NCBI RefSeq assembly: GCF_000507845.1
Contig: NZ_KI669455.1
Location: forward strand, 388,231-452,230
DNA: 64,000 bases
Direction: 5' to 3'
From: Helicobacter macacae MIT 99-5501
GTDB lineage: Bacteria > Campylobacterota > Campylobacteria > Campylobacterales > Helicobacteraceae
Part shown: positions 1 through 9,647 of the stretch, in pieces
Layout: every line of letters begins with the position of its first letter
How positions within the stretch are numbered: the first letter of the stretch is position 1
Notes under the pieces: model-generated
The model's input: only the letters and a program-made list of their open reading frames with translations
Told to the model about the DNA's origin: nothing
Database searches by the model: none
Program-made: the position numbers and the translations under genes

Positions 1-18
1 TATAATGCCGACATTATA
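1..18. repeat. Short perfect dyad
   Basis: TATAATG and CATTATA form a perfect 7-bp inverted repeat around a 4-nt spacer at the window edge. The upstream context is missing, so it cannot be said whether this is an operator, a terminator remnant or chance. Confidence 0.3.
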
Positions 19-30
19 AGACGAAGTTTT

Positions 31-236
31 GTCATTGCGAGAATTTACTAAAGAAACTTCATTCGTTTGTTTTGCGTAGCAAAATCGTGGCAATCTATGT
101 CTTTTTGTTTTTTATATGGATTGCTACGCTTGCTTCGTTCGCTCACAAAACAAGCGTAGCGCAGTTTCTTTAGAAAACAAGCGTAGCGCAGTTTCTTTAG
201 AAAACAAGGCGAAGCCGAAGTTTCTTTAGTAATGAC
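31..236. repeat. Palindromic dispersed repeat (element A), copy 1
   Basis: The element opens with GTCATTGCGAG and closes with a degenerate inverse (TAATGAC). Inside are the recurring blocks AAAATCGTGGCAATC and TGGATTGC. The same building blocks recur near 13976-14285, 14523-14570, 17725-17772, 19072-19213 and 20268-20505. It contains a 27-bp tandem repeat (147-173 and 174-200) and a diverged third unit (201-229), each ending in GTTTCTTTAG. No coding potential is seen. The arrangement resembles a non-autonomous palindromic (REP/MITE-like) element. Confidence 0.75.
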
Positions 237-343
237 AGAAGTGCTGTGTTTGCTTTGTTGGCAATGGAAATATTCGCATTGCTAGCAGTTGGGTTTTTGT
301 CGCTTGCAGTTGTTAGCTTTGCTTAAGAAGCGTAGGTGGTATC

Positions 344-380
344 TACCCACCCCCTAGCCCCCTCCGCAGAGGGAGGGGGG
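344..380. repeat. GC-rich palindromic repeat (element B), copy 1
   Basis: TACCCACCCCCTAGCCCC is followed by CTCCGCAGAGGGAGGGGGG, a C-rich/G-rich imperfect palindrome. The same motif recurs near 14340-14422, 17054-17211, 20424-20460 and 21873-21992. It stands out sharply from the AT-rich surroundings. Confidence 0.7.
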
Positions 381-631
381 AACTAATTGGCTTGCTTGCG
401 CTTGCAAGGGATGGGGAACTGATTAAGCATAAGCCACTCTCTCACATTCACTCACTCTCTAGCACAAATTCCACTCCTGCTATATTACACACCCTCACTC
501 TCCCTCTCACTCACTTTCTAACCCTCACTCTACATTCTCTCTCGCACAACAAAATATCCAAACAAAAACACCAATCCCTATACTACCACACTAAAATTCA
601 ATCCCTCACATTCTCTTTTTATACTCTCTCC
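381..631. other. Noncoding, C/A/T-rich stretch downstream of the chemoreceptor
   Basis: A CTCTCTC/CACTC-rich low-complexity stretch lies between repeat element B and the chemoreceptor stop. An open frame exists on the plus strand, but its composition (Ser, Thr, Leu and His runs) is an artefact of the CT/CA-rich DNA. No ribosome-binding site or hairpin is convincing. Confidence 0.5.
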
Positions 632-2740
632 CTAGCACTTTTTCTTATTAGCATCATCTAATATTGCTTTAGCGATATTAGATACACTTGTAGAGATTTG
701 TGAGCTAGCATTTGCTATGCTTACATTTTCTTGGGTTACAGATTCTAGGTTGGTTATGGTTTCATTGATTTGAGCGATTCCAGCAGTTTGCTCTTTTATA
801 GATTCTGCCATATCATTGATTGATTGCACAAGTAAGTTTGTATTTGCTTCAATCTCTCCTAGTGATTTACCTGTGCGCTCTGCTAGCTTTCTCACTTCAT
901 CAGCGACAACGGCAAATCCTCTGCCGTGCTCACCAGCCCTAGCTGCTTCGATAGCTGCATTTAGTGCAAGTAAGTTTGTTTGGTCTGCTATATCTCTTAT
1001 GATTCCTATGACATTTCTAATGTCTTCTGTTTGGTTAATCACTTCATTACTTCTTGAGGATACATTTTGCATAGATGAAGTGATTTCCTCTACTGCTGTT
1101 GCAGTTTGCTCTAGGCTTGAGGCTTGAGAGTTTGAGCTTTGAGTAAGAGAAGCTACTGCCTCTTCAAGTTTATCACTTTGTTCATTAAGAGAGTTTGCAA
1201 AGTTTAGTGAAGTCTTTAGCATTTTTCTTACTTCTGCACCTAGTGTATTGGTAACGACTTCTACGCGTCCTGTTGGATTTGCTACTTCAGTAGTAAAATC
1301 TAGCTTTGTATAGCTGTCAAATACACGATTGATTTCGTTTAGGTCTGTGCCCACAGCTGTATTTATCCCATTTATTAGATTATTTACAGAATCCCTTAGC
1401 GCATTTAGCTGTGGATTGCTACCCTCTAGTGAAATGCGTCTATCTATCACACCACTTGATTGAATATTGCTTATGACTTCTAGGGATTGCTTGACTAGGG
1501 CTGCGTCTTGCTCCAAGTATTTTTGGGTATTTTCCACATTCTCATTTATCGCCATTGCCATAGCCCCTAGCTCATCTCTCGCCTTTGGTTGCAAAAACGG
1601 AGGGAGAGTATCTGTCCTATGATTTAGATAGTCAAAAAACCCAAAAAGCTGACTAGAAATATTGCTGATTCTGCTAACAACTCGATTTTTGATATACACA
1701 AACACAGTGCCTACAATAACCCCTAGTGATATGATGATTCCTAGCAGCACGACATTGCGGAGTTCATTTACAGGGGCTATGACTTGCTCCTCTGGAAGTG
1801 CAAACACCATAGCCCAATAAGTCCCACTTCCTTTGCCTGCTTCAAATGTTTTTACCCCTGTCCAGCTTATATCGCCATTGCTTGTGCGGTATTCGTATAT
1901 GCCATTTTTGCGCTCTGCTACGCCTTTGGCTAGTCGTGCTGAAGAGGGGGTTTTGTTTATAGAGGCTATTTCCTCGCCTTGCCATTCCTTTCTAGGGTGG
2001 ATAATGATAGTGCTATCTTGAGTAAGCACAAATGGCACTACGCCATCTGCCTTTAGGGCTTCTTTTGCACTTTGCAAAATCTCATCACCCAAATTACTTG
2101 CTTCAATAAGCAAGCCAACCACGCCAATGGTTCTGCCATCTTTTGTGATAGGCACATTTAGAGATACGCCATAGACTTCGCCTATGCTTGAGACTCTCTT
2201 AAATGCGGGATTGCTTATGGCGATTTTGCCACTACTCATTGCTTTTTGCAGTCCTTTGAAGCTAGCCACGACAGGGTCTGCCTCTAAAATACTTATCCCG
2301 CCTTTTTGGTCGGGGGTTTTGTCTTTTGCTAGGATTAGAAACTCTCCATTTGGAAGCCTATGTTTTGAGTCTTTTATCCCGCCTAGCACACTAGAATCCT
2401 GCAAATACACATAGCCAAGAGAAGCCCAAGGATTGTTATCAAGCAGGCTTGATATAGAGCTTTGCAAAATATCCTCATTGTCATAGCGCGGATTTTGCAA
2501 CACAAACCCTATGCTTTCTCCACTTGTTTTTAGCATAGCAAAAGCCTCATTTATCGAATCCTCTAAAAAGCCTGCAAATCTAGCTGAAATGTTATCAATT
2601 AGTTTGTGAGATTCTTCTGTCTGTATGTTTGATGACATTTTAGTTATCCCAAATGCCATAAGTAGCATACAAAGCATCACTATGCCGTTGATAAATAGCG
2701 CGACTCTCGTGCCAAGTTTCATATTTGTCCAAGCTTGCAT
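632..2740 (-). CDS. Methyl-accepting chemotaxis protein with periplasmic Cache-type sensor
   Basis: Inner-membrane chemoreceptor of 702 residues. TM1 is at about residues 13-33, TM2 at about 330-350. Between them is a roughly 295-residue periplasmic region of the dCache type (for example the GYVYLQDSS and GVSLNVPI segments). The cytoplasmic coiled coil carries the hairpin tip [20 protein letters not shown], followed by [18 protein letters not shown], at about 580-625, which contacts CheA/CheW. The ATG at 2740 has a good GGAG site just upstream. The protein ends NKKKC and has no CheR-binding pentapeptide such as NWETF. The ligand cannot be predicted from sequence. It is monocistronic on the minus strand. 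Confidence 0.93.
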   Translation of the reverse strand: MQAWTNMKLGTRVALFINGIVMLCMLLMAFGITKMSSNIQTEESHKLIDNISARFAGFLEDSINEAFAMLKTSGESIGFVLQNPRYDNEDILQSSISSLLDNNPWASLGYVYLQDSSVLGGIKDSKHRLPNGEFLILAKDKTPDQKGGISILEADPVVASFKGLQKAMSSGKIAISNPAFKRVSSIGEVYGVSLNVPITKDGRTIGVVGLLIEASNLGDEILQSAKEALKADGVVPFVLTQDSTIIIHPRKEWQGEEIASINKTPSSARLAKGVAERKNGIYEYRTSNGDISWTGVKTFEAGKGSGTYWAMVFALPEEQVIAPVNELRNVVLLGIIISLGVIVGTVFVYIKNRVVSRISNISSQLFGFFDYLNHRTDTLPPFLQPKARDELGAMAMAINENVENTQKYLEQDAALVKQSLEVISNIQSSGVIDRRISLEGSNPQLNALRDSVNNLINGINTAVGTDLNEINRVFDSYTKLDFTTEVANPTGRVEVVTNTLGAEVRKMLKTSLNFANSLNEQSDKLEEAVASLTQSSNSQASSLEQTATAVEEITSSMQNVSSRSNEVINQTEDIRNVIGIIRDIADQTNLLALNAAIEAARAGEHGRGFAVVADEVRKLAERTGKSLGEIEANTNLLVQSINDMAESIKEQTAGIAQINETITNLESVTQENVSIANASSQISTSVSNIAKAILDDANKKKC

Positions 2741-3062
2741 TTTCTAACTCCTTTTATCCCCTGAATTTGTTTTTTGGATTTTGCGCGTGTTTGCACAGAT
2801 TTTGTGTGCTTTTTGCGTGATTTAGCCGTAACCCTATATTTCCATAAACTTAAATCTAGTCATAAATCTTTAGACTTTCCTAAACTATATAGACTATCTT
2901 AAGATTTTTAGCAGAATTTGACAGAATTTACTTACTAAGCTATCCTAAGAATCATTGCTGATTTATCGCTAGATTTTGCACTATTTTTGTATCTCTCTCT
3001 AATGATTTCGCATAAGGCACATTGTAGCAGAAAATATCTTAAAAGTAGGCTTGCGTTTTGGA
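2741..3062. other. Intergenic region upstream of the chemoreceptor
   Basis: This 322-bp AT-rich region separates the HP1021-like regulator from the downstream chemoreceptor on the same strand. It should contain the chemoreceptor promoter, but no unambiguous -10 or sigma-54 element is seen. No small gene with a ribosome-binding site is visible. Confidence 0.4.
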
Positions 3063-3956
3063 TTATTTCTGCTTTTTTCGCAATAACTCGTATTTTTTTC
3101 GTTTTTCCCACAGGCTCTTGCGACTCATACCTAGCTTTTTGGCAAGCTCGACATCAGGGTAGCGATTCTCAAACCTTGTGATAATGGTTTTGACATAGTC
3201 CGTTACAGACATTATGTCCCCACCGATTTCTTGCATATTTGGGATATGGCAAATATCAATGATTTGAGGGAAAAAGATTTTATCTGTGGATACGCACGAG
3301 ATGATAAAGGGATATTTAGTAACAGATTCCAAAAACTCCCTTCTTTCGCTTCTTTTTAGCTCCTCAAGATTTGTGATATATGAGATTTTGCTTCTGCGAG
3401 GGGATTGCTCTAGTATCTCTTTGTAGTCGGTGTTTTTTAGCGTGATGAAGTCAAAGGATACATTTTTGTCCCTAGCGTATTTCATCGCATAAATATCCGC
3501 GCTTCGCTGCGAGGTGCTTTTGATGAGAAAAGGAGGATTGTATTGGATAAGATGAGGGGTGTTTAGCTCGTTTTGGACGAAATTGAAATAAGCGTTATAA
3601 AATCCTAGCACCTTTTTGATTTTGGCAAACTCGTGATAATGTGAAATCTTGCGCATCAGCTCATCAGTAGAAAAAGGCTTTATCACATAGTCTTTTGCCC
3701 CTATAAGCATAGGTTTATTCACAGTATTGTCATTGGTATAGGTTACCATCATAATGATAATTGAGTTAGTCGAGTGCCTTTTGATAAATACTTCACAAGC
3801 ATCATCATATAGCTTTGATGCTATCAATATCACATCATAATCAACCTTTTCTTTGGGAATCTCTGTGGCGATAGAGCACTCATAGCCCGCTTCATCAAGT
3901 TTGCCTGATAGGGATTCTGCTAGGTAGATTTCTGGCTCTAAGATAAGAAGTGTCAT
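3063..3956 (-). CDS. HP1021-type atypical orphan response regulator
   Basis: 297 residues. The N-terminal receiver-like domain (about 1-120) keeps the KP of the fifth strand (DYVIKPFS), but the usual phospho-acceptor strand reads VILIASKLYD with no Asp at the acceptor position, so phosphorylation-independent action is expected. A middle region of unknown fold is followed by a C-terminal helix-turn-helix (ELAKKLGMSRKSLWEKRKKY, Fis-like). Length, atypical receiver and adjacency to ispDF match H. pylori HP1021 (next to HP1020 ispDF) and C. jejuni Cj1608, known regulators of growth, redox response and oriC activity. The start has an AAGGA site. It lies 51 nt downstream of ispDF, so co-transcription is likely. 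Confidence 0.85.
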   Translation of the reverse strand: MTLLILEPEIYLAESLSGKLDEAGYECSIATEIPKEKVDYDVILIASKLYDDACEVFIKRHSTNSIIIMMVTYTNDNTVNKPMLIGAKDYVIKPFSTDELMRKISHYHEFAKIKKVLGFYNAYFNFVQNELNTPHLIQYNPPFLIKSTSQRSADIYAMKYARDKNVSFDFITLKNTDYKEILEQSPRRSKISYITNLEELKRSERREFLESVTKYPFIISCVSTDKIFFPQIIDICHIPNMQEIGGDIMSVTDYVKTIITRFENRYPDVELAKKLGMSRKSLWEKRKKYELLRKKQK

Positions 3957-4007
3957 TTGTCCGTCCTTTTTGTTTTTGGAGTTTTGCTATGTTTTGTGCG
4001 TTTATCG

Positions 4008-5285
4008 CTAAGTTTGGCTTGGCTTATAAGATTTTGCCAAAGCCACCCAATCAACCCTCCTAACTATCGCTGAAGTCATCACACACACGCCCTCTCCCCT
4101 CCCTACAAAGCCCAAATGCTCTGTGGTGGTGGCTTTGATATTTACAAAGCGCAGAGGCACACTTAGAAGTGTGGCGATAGATTCTTGTATGGCGCGTTTA
4201 TAGGGCGTGATTTTGGGCATTTGAGCGATGATGCTAATATCGACATTGCCCACCACAAAGCCTACCTTTTGGAGAAAATCCACCACGCTTTGTAGTAACT
4301 GCTTAGAATCAGCGTTTTTGTATGATTCATCATTGTCTGGAAACCACTCGCCTATATCGCCCGCACCTATCGCACCAAGTAGTGCATCTATAAGGCTATG
4401 CAGTGCCACATCGCCATCGCTATGAGCCCTAAACCCAAAGCTAGAATCTATCTTTACTCCCCCTAGCACCATTTGCTTGCCCTCCTCAAAGCTATGCACA
4501 TCAATACCATTGCCGATAAAAATATCATTTTTGCAAGCAATTTGATTTGCTTTGGCATCGCTAGCAAAATCTGCCAAATACTCCAAATCCTCCACAAAAG
4601 TGAGCTTGCGAAGCGAGTCTTTGCCCTCTATGTATGCGACTTTGCCACCATTTGCAGCGATTATGCTACTTTCATCTGTGTATGTTTGGTTTGTGGCTTG
4701 CAGTGCTGCGCGTAGGGATTGTGTGCGTGAGAGCTGTGGGGTTTGTATGCGGTGCAGGGATTCTCGCTTGATATATTTGCCATCATATATCGCTGTGTCT
4801 GGCACGCGCAAAGTCGGCACTACGCAGTCTATGCGCTCGCCCTGTGCCATATCGCTTGAAGCTATCGCTTTGCCAAAAAGCCGTGAGATAATGTCATAAT
4901 CAATGCCAAACCTTGCCACATCGCTTATTAGCACCCATTTTGTTTGCACACTTTTAAGTGCGTTGATGATAGAATCTTGGCGAGATTCCCCACCTTGCGT
5001 GATTTCATACTCACAAAGTTTGCGCATATAGTTTTGCTCATCTTTGTGCGCGCTTACTAGCACTTGAGCGAAGCTAAAGCGCTCTACACATTTTTGGGCG
5101 ACAAAGAGCCAAAGTGGCTTATCATCTATGCTAAGCCATTGTTTTTTGATAGGGAATCGCTCTCTTAACCGCGTAGAATCTCCCGCAGCAAGCAAGATAA
5201 GCGTGGTATCTTTTGCAAAAGAATCAAGCGCGGAATCTGTGATATTTGGTTTTGCTTGGGAAATGTTTTGCATAAAGTCTTGCAT
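4008..5285 (-). CDS. ispDF: Bifunctional IspD/IspF of the MEP isoprenoid pathway
   Basis: A 425-residue fusion catalysing two non-consecutive steps of the non-mevalonate pathway. The N-terminal half (about 25-245) is the CDP-ME synthase domain, with the glycine-poor nucleotide loop LLAAGDSTRLRERFPIKKQW. The C-terminal half from about residue 255 is MECDP synthase, with metal-site motif GIDVHSF and HSDGDVALHSLIDALLGAIG. The fusion is the normal arrangement in Campylobacterota. The start is not certain: ATG 5285 has an AAGG about 12 nt upstream, and an in-frame ATG lies at 5273. It is followed by the HP1021-like regulator, as in H. pylori. Confidence 0.95.
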   Translation of the reverse strand: MQDFMQNISQAKPNITDSALDSFAKDTTLILLAAGDSTRLRERFPIKKQWLSIDDKPLWLFVAQKCVERFSFAQVLVSAHKDEQNYMRKLCEYEITQGGESRQDSIINALKSVQTKWVLISDVARFGIDYDIISRLFGKAIASSDMAQGERIDCVVPTLRVPDTAIYDGKYIKRESLHRIQTPQLSRTQSLRAALQATNQTYTDESSIIAANGGKVAYIEGKDSLRKLTFVEDLEYLADFASDAKANQIACKNDIFIGNGIDVHSFEEGKQMVLGGVKIDSSFGFRAHSDGDVALHSLIDALLGAIGAGDIGEWFPDNDESYKNADSKQLLQSVVDFLQKVGFVVGNVDISIIAQMPKITPYKRAIQESIATLLSVPLRFVNIKATTTEHLGFVGRGEGVCVMTSAIVRRVDWVALAKSYKPSQT

Positions 5286-6691
<1,406 letters not shown>

Positions 6692-7333
6692 GGAAGAGGC
6701 TATACAATAAGGCTATATACATAGCAAGTGAAATAGCGTGGGCAAAAAGCTACGGAAGTAGTGGCAAGCGAGGGAAATGTGGGCAAGTGAGGGAAGGAAA
6801 GAAGTATTGGCAAGTGTGGGCAAGCACAGAGAAGTGTGAAGAAGTGCAGAGAAGCCAACTCCCAAATACCTATCATAAACAATACTTACACTTCATACAT
6901 AGATTATTTTTGCAAAATTTTATAAAATCTAGCCTTATGCGCTTTGTGTGTATTTTGTGGCTTTGGTGTGGCTTATCCTGCAAGCATTGATTTTTGCAAG
7001 ATTTATATGCTTTTTTGTCAAAAATATCATTTTTCATAGCAATATGCAGATTTTTAAGCTTATTTTAAGTAGGGGGGGGGGGGGCAAAATAACACTGTTA
7101 TTTCTAATATGTATTTAAAAAAACAAAAATTCTAATGAATAAAAATTATTGATTAACTTTTATTGTGATACAATGCTAATAAATAATTTTTATCAATCAA
7201 TTTATTTTTTAGTTTAGTCAGCTTGATGAGAGGAATTCATTTTTGAGATTCTCTCATCAAGATAGTGAATCCTAAAAATGCAAAAAACACCAAAACCAAA
7301 AATACAAGCAAAATCAAAATGCAAGGAAGTCAA
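6692..7333. other. Long intergenic region with a G13 tract
   Basis: About 640 bp with no convincing gene. 7072-7084 is an uninterrupted run of 13 G in AT-rich DNA. An ATG at 7045 opens a 24-codon frame through the tract (four Gly codons) and ends soon after; all frames close within about 30 codons, so no gene is supported. This may be a decayed phase-variable gene. 7169-7174 (TACAAT) is a plausible -10 for the small downstream gene. Confidence 0.5.
7222..7261 (+). promoter_or_regulatory. Leader hairpin before small membrane protein gene
   Basis: CTTGATGAGAG (7222-7232) and CTCTCATCAAG (7251-7261) form a perfect 11-bp stem with an 18-nt loop. It sits between the candidate -10 (7169-7174) and the ATG at 7334. 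There is no T-tail, so it looks more like a leader structure or operator than a terminator. Confidence 0.45.
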
Positions 7334-7588
7334 ATGCAACCTCTAGCACTAAAAATCATCATAAGCCTACTAGGCATTGTCGCAATCATCGTTCTGTGTA
7401 TAGCCTTCACCAAAGCGCGAAATTCCCAACACATAAGAATCGAAAAAATGACAGAAAATATCGCTTCTTTGAGAAAGATGAGAAATGGCAAAAGCGGATA
7501 TGCAGAGACAGACTATCTATCCACAGATAAAAATATGCAGGAAAAGTATATGTGGGGAGGTGGCAAAAGTGGTGGTAGAGAGCACTAA
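7334..7588 (+). CDS. Small single-pass membrane protein, unknown function
   Basis: 84 residues from the ATG at 7334, chosen because AAGGA lies 7 nt upstream; a longer frame opens at GTG 7265 but without a ribosome-binding site. One TM segment (LKIIISLLGIVAIIVLCIAF, about residues 5-24) is followed by a basic, possibly coiled region (IRIEKMTENIASLRKMR) and a Gly-rich tail. The type II bitopic topology would place the C-terminus outside the cytoplasm. No family recognised. The hairpin in its leader suggests regulation. Smallness and lack of recognised homology make the call moderate. Confidence 0.5.
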   Translation: MQPLALKIIISLLGIVAIIVLCIAFTKARNSQHIRIEKMTENIASLRKMRNGKSGYAETDYLSTDKNMQEKYMWGGGKSGGREH

Positions 7589-8018
7589 AAACAACCAAAA
7601 GCCACAAAACCAAACATACAAAATCATTTACACACAAAATTTCTAAGATAAATTTTTAGATTTTACTTACTTTGATACTTGCACTACTTCACATTACTTA
7701 TGTTTTAGGAATAAAAGACTTCAGCTCCATTTACCCCAAAGAGTTTTAGACTACAAGTGAAAATTATTTTAAGTCAAGATTTTTAAGGCAAGATTTATAT
7801 TTTAAGTGGAAATTTTGTTATGCGAAGTTGACGAAAGATTTAGCAAGCTACACTTTAAGAAGTCTTAAGAATTTTAAGAATTTCAAAAACTTTATAACCC
7901 CTAAAAAACAATCCCCTAGCAACACAGACATTTTCTTAATTCATTTGTCTGCCTTGCTACTTAGCTACCTTGTGTCAAATCTAGCTAGCTTCAAACTAGC
8001 TAGATTCCTAGATTTTTG
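7589..8018. other. Intergenic region, no gene recognised
   Basis: 430 bp between convergent genes. It is AT-rich, with repeated AAGTC/TTTAAG words and a run of GAATTTTAAGAATTTC-like sequence near 7868-7884. The plus-strand open frame here mostly overlaps the small minus-strand gene antisense and lacks a ribosome-binding site. No clear terminator. Confidence 0.4.
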
Positions 8019-8300
8019 CTATTTTTTCTTAGGAGGGCATTTGCAAGCGAGCTTTTTTCCGCTATCATCTAGCTCTGGGTGTAGCTCGACAGATTCTTTG
8101 ATATTGTAGAGATAGACGAAGTTATTGTAGCATACCGCCGTTACATTCTTGCGCTTGGTGGGGGTTTTGCAAACATTGCCTTTGCCTTGCTTTAGCATAT
8201 TTGCGACTTTATACATTGTCAAGTCCTCATCTGCAAGGGCTGTCGTGGTAATTGCGCTAGTGGCTATGCCAAGTGCTAGCAGGATTTTTGTTATTTTCAT
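8019..8300 (-). CDS. Small secreted Cys-containing protein
   Basis: 93 residues with a clean signal peptide (ILLALGIATSAITTTALA, cleavage expected after ALA near residue 23). The mature part is about 70 residues, basic, with four Cys (VCKTP, AVCYN, ACKCPP), suggesting disulfides or metal binding in the periplasm. It ends in a Pro-Lys tail (CPPKKK). The ATG at 8300 is preceded by GGAG at ideal spacing. No family recognised; small Cys-containing periplasmic proteins of unknown role are frequent in Helicobacter. Monocistronic. Confidence 0.7.
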   Translation of the reverse strand: MKITKILLALGIATSAITTTALADEDLTMYKVANMLKQGKGNVCKTPTKRKNVTAVCYNNFVYLYNIKESVELHPELDDSGKKLACKCPPKKK

Positions 8301-8451
8301 TTTTATCTCCTTTTGGTGTGCTTTGCTTTTGTGCTTACAAAATCAAACCAGCTAGGCATTGTAGCACAAATCACTAAATGTAAATTTACATTTAGTGATA
8401 ACTTTCTAGCTTGCTACTATCTCTTGTGCTAGATTTTGGGTTTATCTCGGG

Positions 8452-9360
8452 CTATGTTTTTGGGCTATTTTTGCGTGATTTTTTATAAAAGATTCTAAAG
8501 TCATTTATCACGCATACGCTTCCCACAGCTAGCACACCACCTATGACAATCCAATACTGCGGAATCTCTCCCAAAATCACAAATGCAAATATAAGCGCAA
8601 ACACAGGCGTCAAAAGCGCGTAAATTCCACCTTGTGTAACGCCTAGCACAAATAGCCCGTGATAAAACACACTTGTAGAAAACACCGTGCAAAATACCGC
8701 CGCGACTATTATACTCCCCCAAAAGATAAAATCCGCCTCCAAGATTTTCTCAATCCCGCTAACCCCACTAGAATCAAGCATAAAAAGCGAGGGCAAAAAC
8801 GCCACCGCACTTATTAGGCAAATATAAAAATTCACACAAAGCGGATTTAGATTTTCACTTGCTAGCCTTGAGCCTATCATCAAAAACGCCCAAGCAAGCG
8901 AAGCAAAAAGATATATCGCATTAAAAGGGTGCAATATCGCACTACTATTGCCAAAAAGATTTATCAAAAACGCTCCTGCGACTATACCAAGTGCTAGCCC
9001 CCACTTCTCTCGCCTAAGCAGTGTCTGTCCCCTCCACACACTCCACAAAAATGCCGCGATAATAGGTGGCAGCACCTCTGTAATCACTCCCGCGCTTCCA
9101 GCATCGCCAAACTCCATACCCGCATACATAGCATAAGAATACGCCGTGTGGCAAATCGCGCTAAAGGCTAGTGGCAAAAAGGCTTTGCGAGGGATTTTAA
9201 AAGAGATTTTTAGCACAAAAAGAAGTGGCACAAAGCAAATAGATACGATAAGGAATCGAATGCAGGCAACTTGCGCGGGCGAGGCATACTCTAATAGCAC
9301 TTTGGATAATGCCCACACAAGTCCCCAGCCCATCATCGCCAAAACGAGCAAAAATCTCAA
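8452..9360 (-). CDS. EamA/DMT-family transporter
   Basis: 302 residues, about ten predicted membrane helices forming two EamA repeats. The first repeat starts LVLAMMGWGLVWALSKVLLE and the second near IYLFASLAWAFLMIGSRLAS. This is typical of drug/metabolite exporters in the inner membrane; substrate unknown. The start is TTG at 9360 with AGGGG a few nt upstream; beginning there keeps the first helix intact, while the next ATG would cut into it. The basic C-terminus (FYKKSRKNSPKT) would be cytoplasmic. Monocistronic. Confidence 0.88.
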   Translation of the reverse strand: MRFLLVLAMMGWGLVWALSKVLLEYASPAQVACIRFLIVSICFVPLLFVLKISFKIPRKAFLPLAFSAICHTAYSYAMYAGMEFGDAGSAGVITEVLPPIIAAFLWSVWRGQTLLRREKWGLALGIVAGAFLINLFGNSSAILHPFNAIYLFASLAWAFLMIGSRLASENLNPLCVNFYICLISAVAFLPSLFMLDSSGVSGIEKILEADFIFWGSIIVAAVFCTVFSTSVFYHGLFVLGVTQGGIYALLTPVFALIFAFVILGEIPQYWIVIGGVLAVGSVCVINDFRIFYKKSRKNSPKT

Positions 9361-9647
9361 AACGCACCCCTATGATTTTATGGATTTTGTTGTTTAGGCT
9401 ATAAGCACCTACAACAAACACAAAATCTTACCACAATACTTTATCTAGGCTAAATCTTGGCTATAAATATTGCCAATAATTTTTTTAATAAATATTTTTT
9501 TGATTAAAGATTTTGCAAAGATTCTTTGGCAAGTCTAAAATCCCTAAACACCAAACAAAAATAGCCACCCACACAAAAGAATCCAAACACCTCTACAATC
9601 CACTATCAGCACACAAAATCTAAAAATCTAAAACTCAAAAAGCAACC
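9361..9647. other. Intergenic region, nothing recognised
   Basis: 287 bp between two minus-strand genes. AT-rich with A/T runs near 9480-9505. No terminator-like hairpin or small gene is evident. Confidence 0.35.

Noticed and set aside
392-661. Plus-strand open frame rich in Ser, Thr, Leu and His
   Set aside because: Low-complexity CT/CA-rich DNA without a ribosome-binding site; overlaps the chemoreceptor stop.
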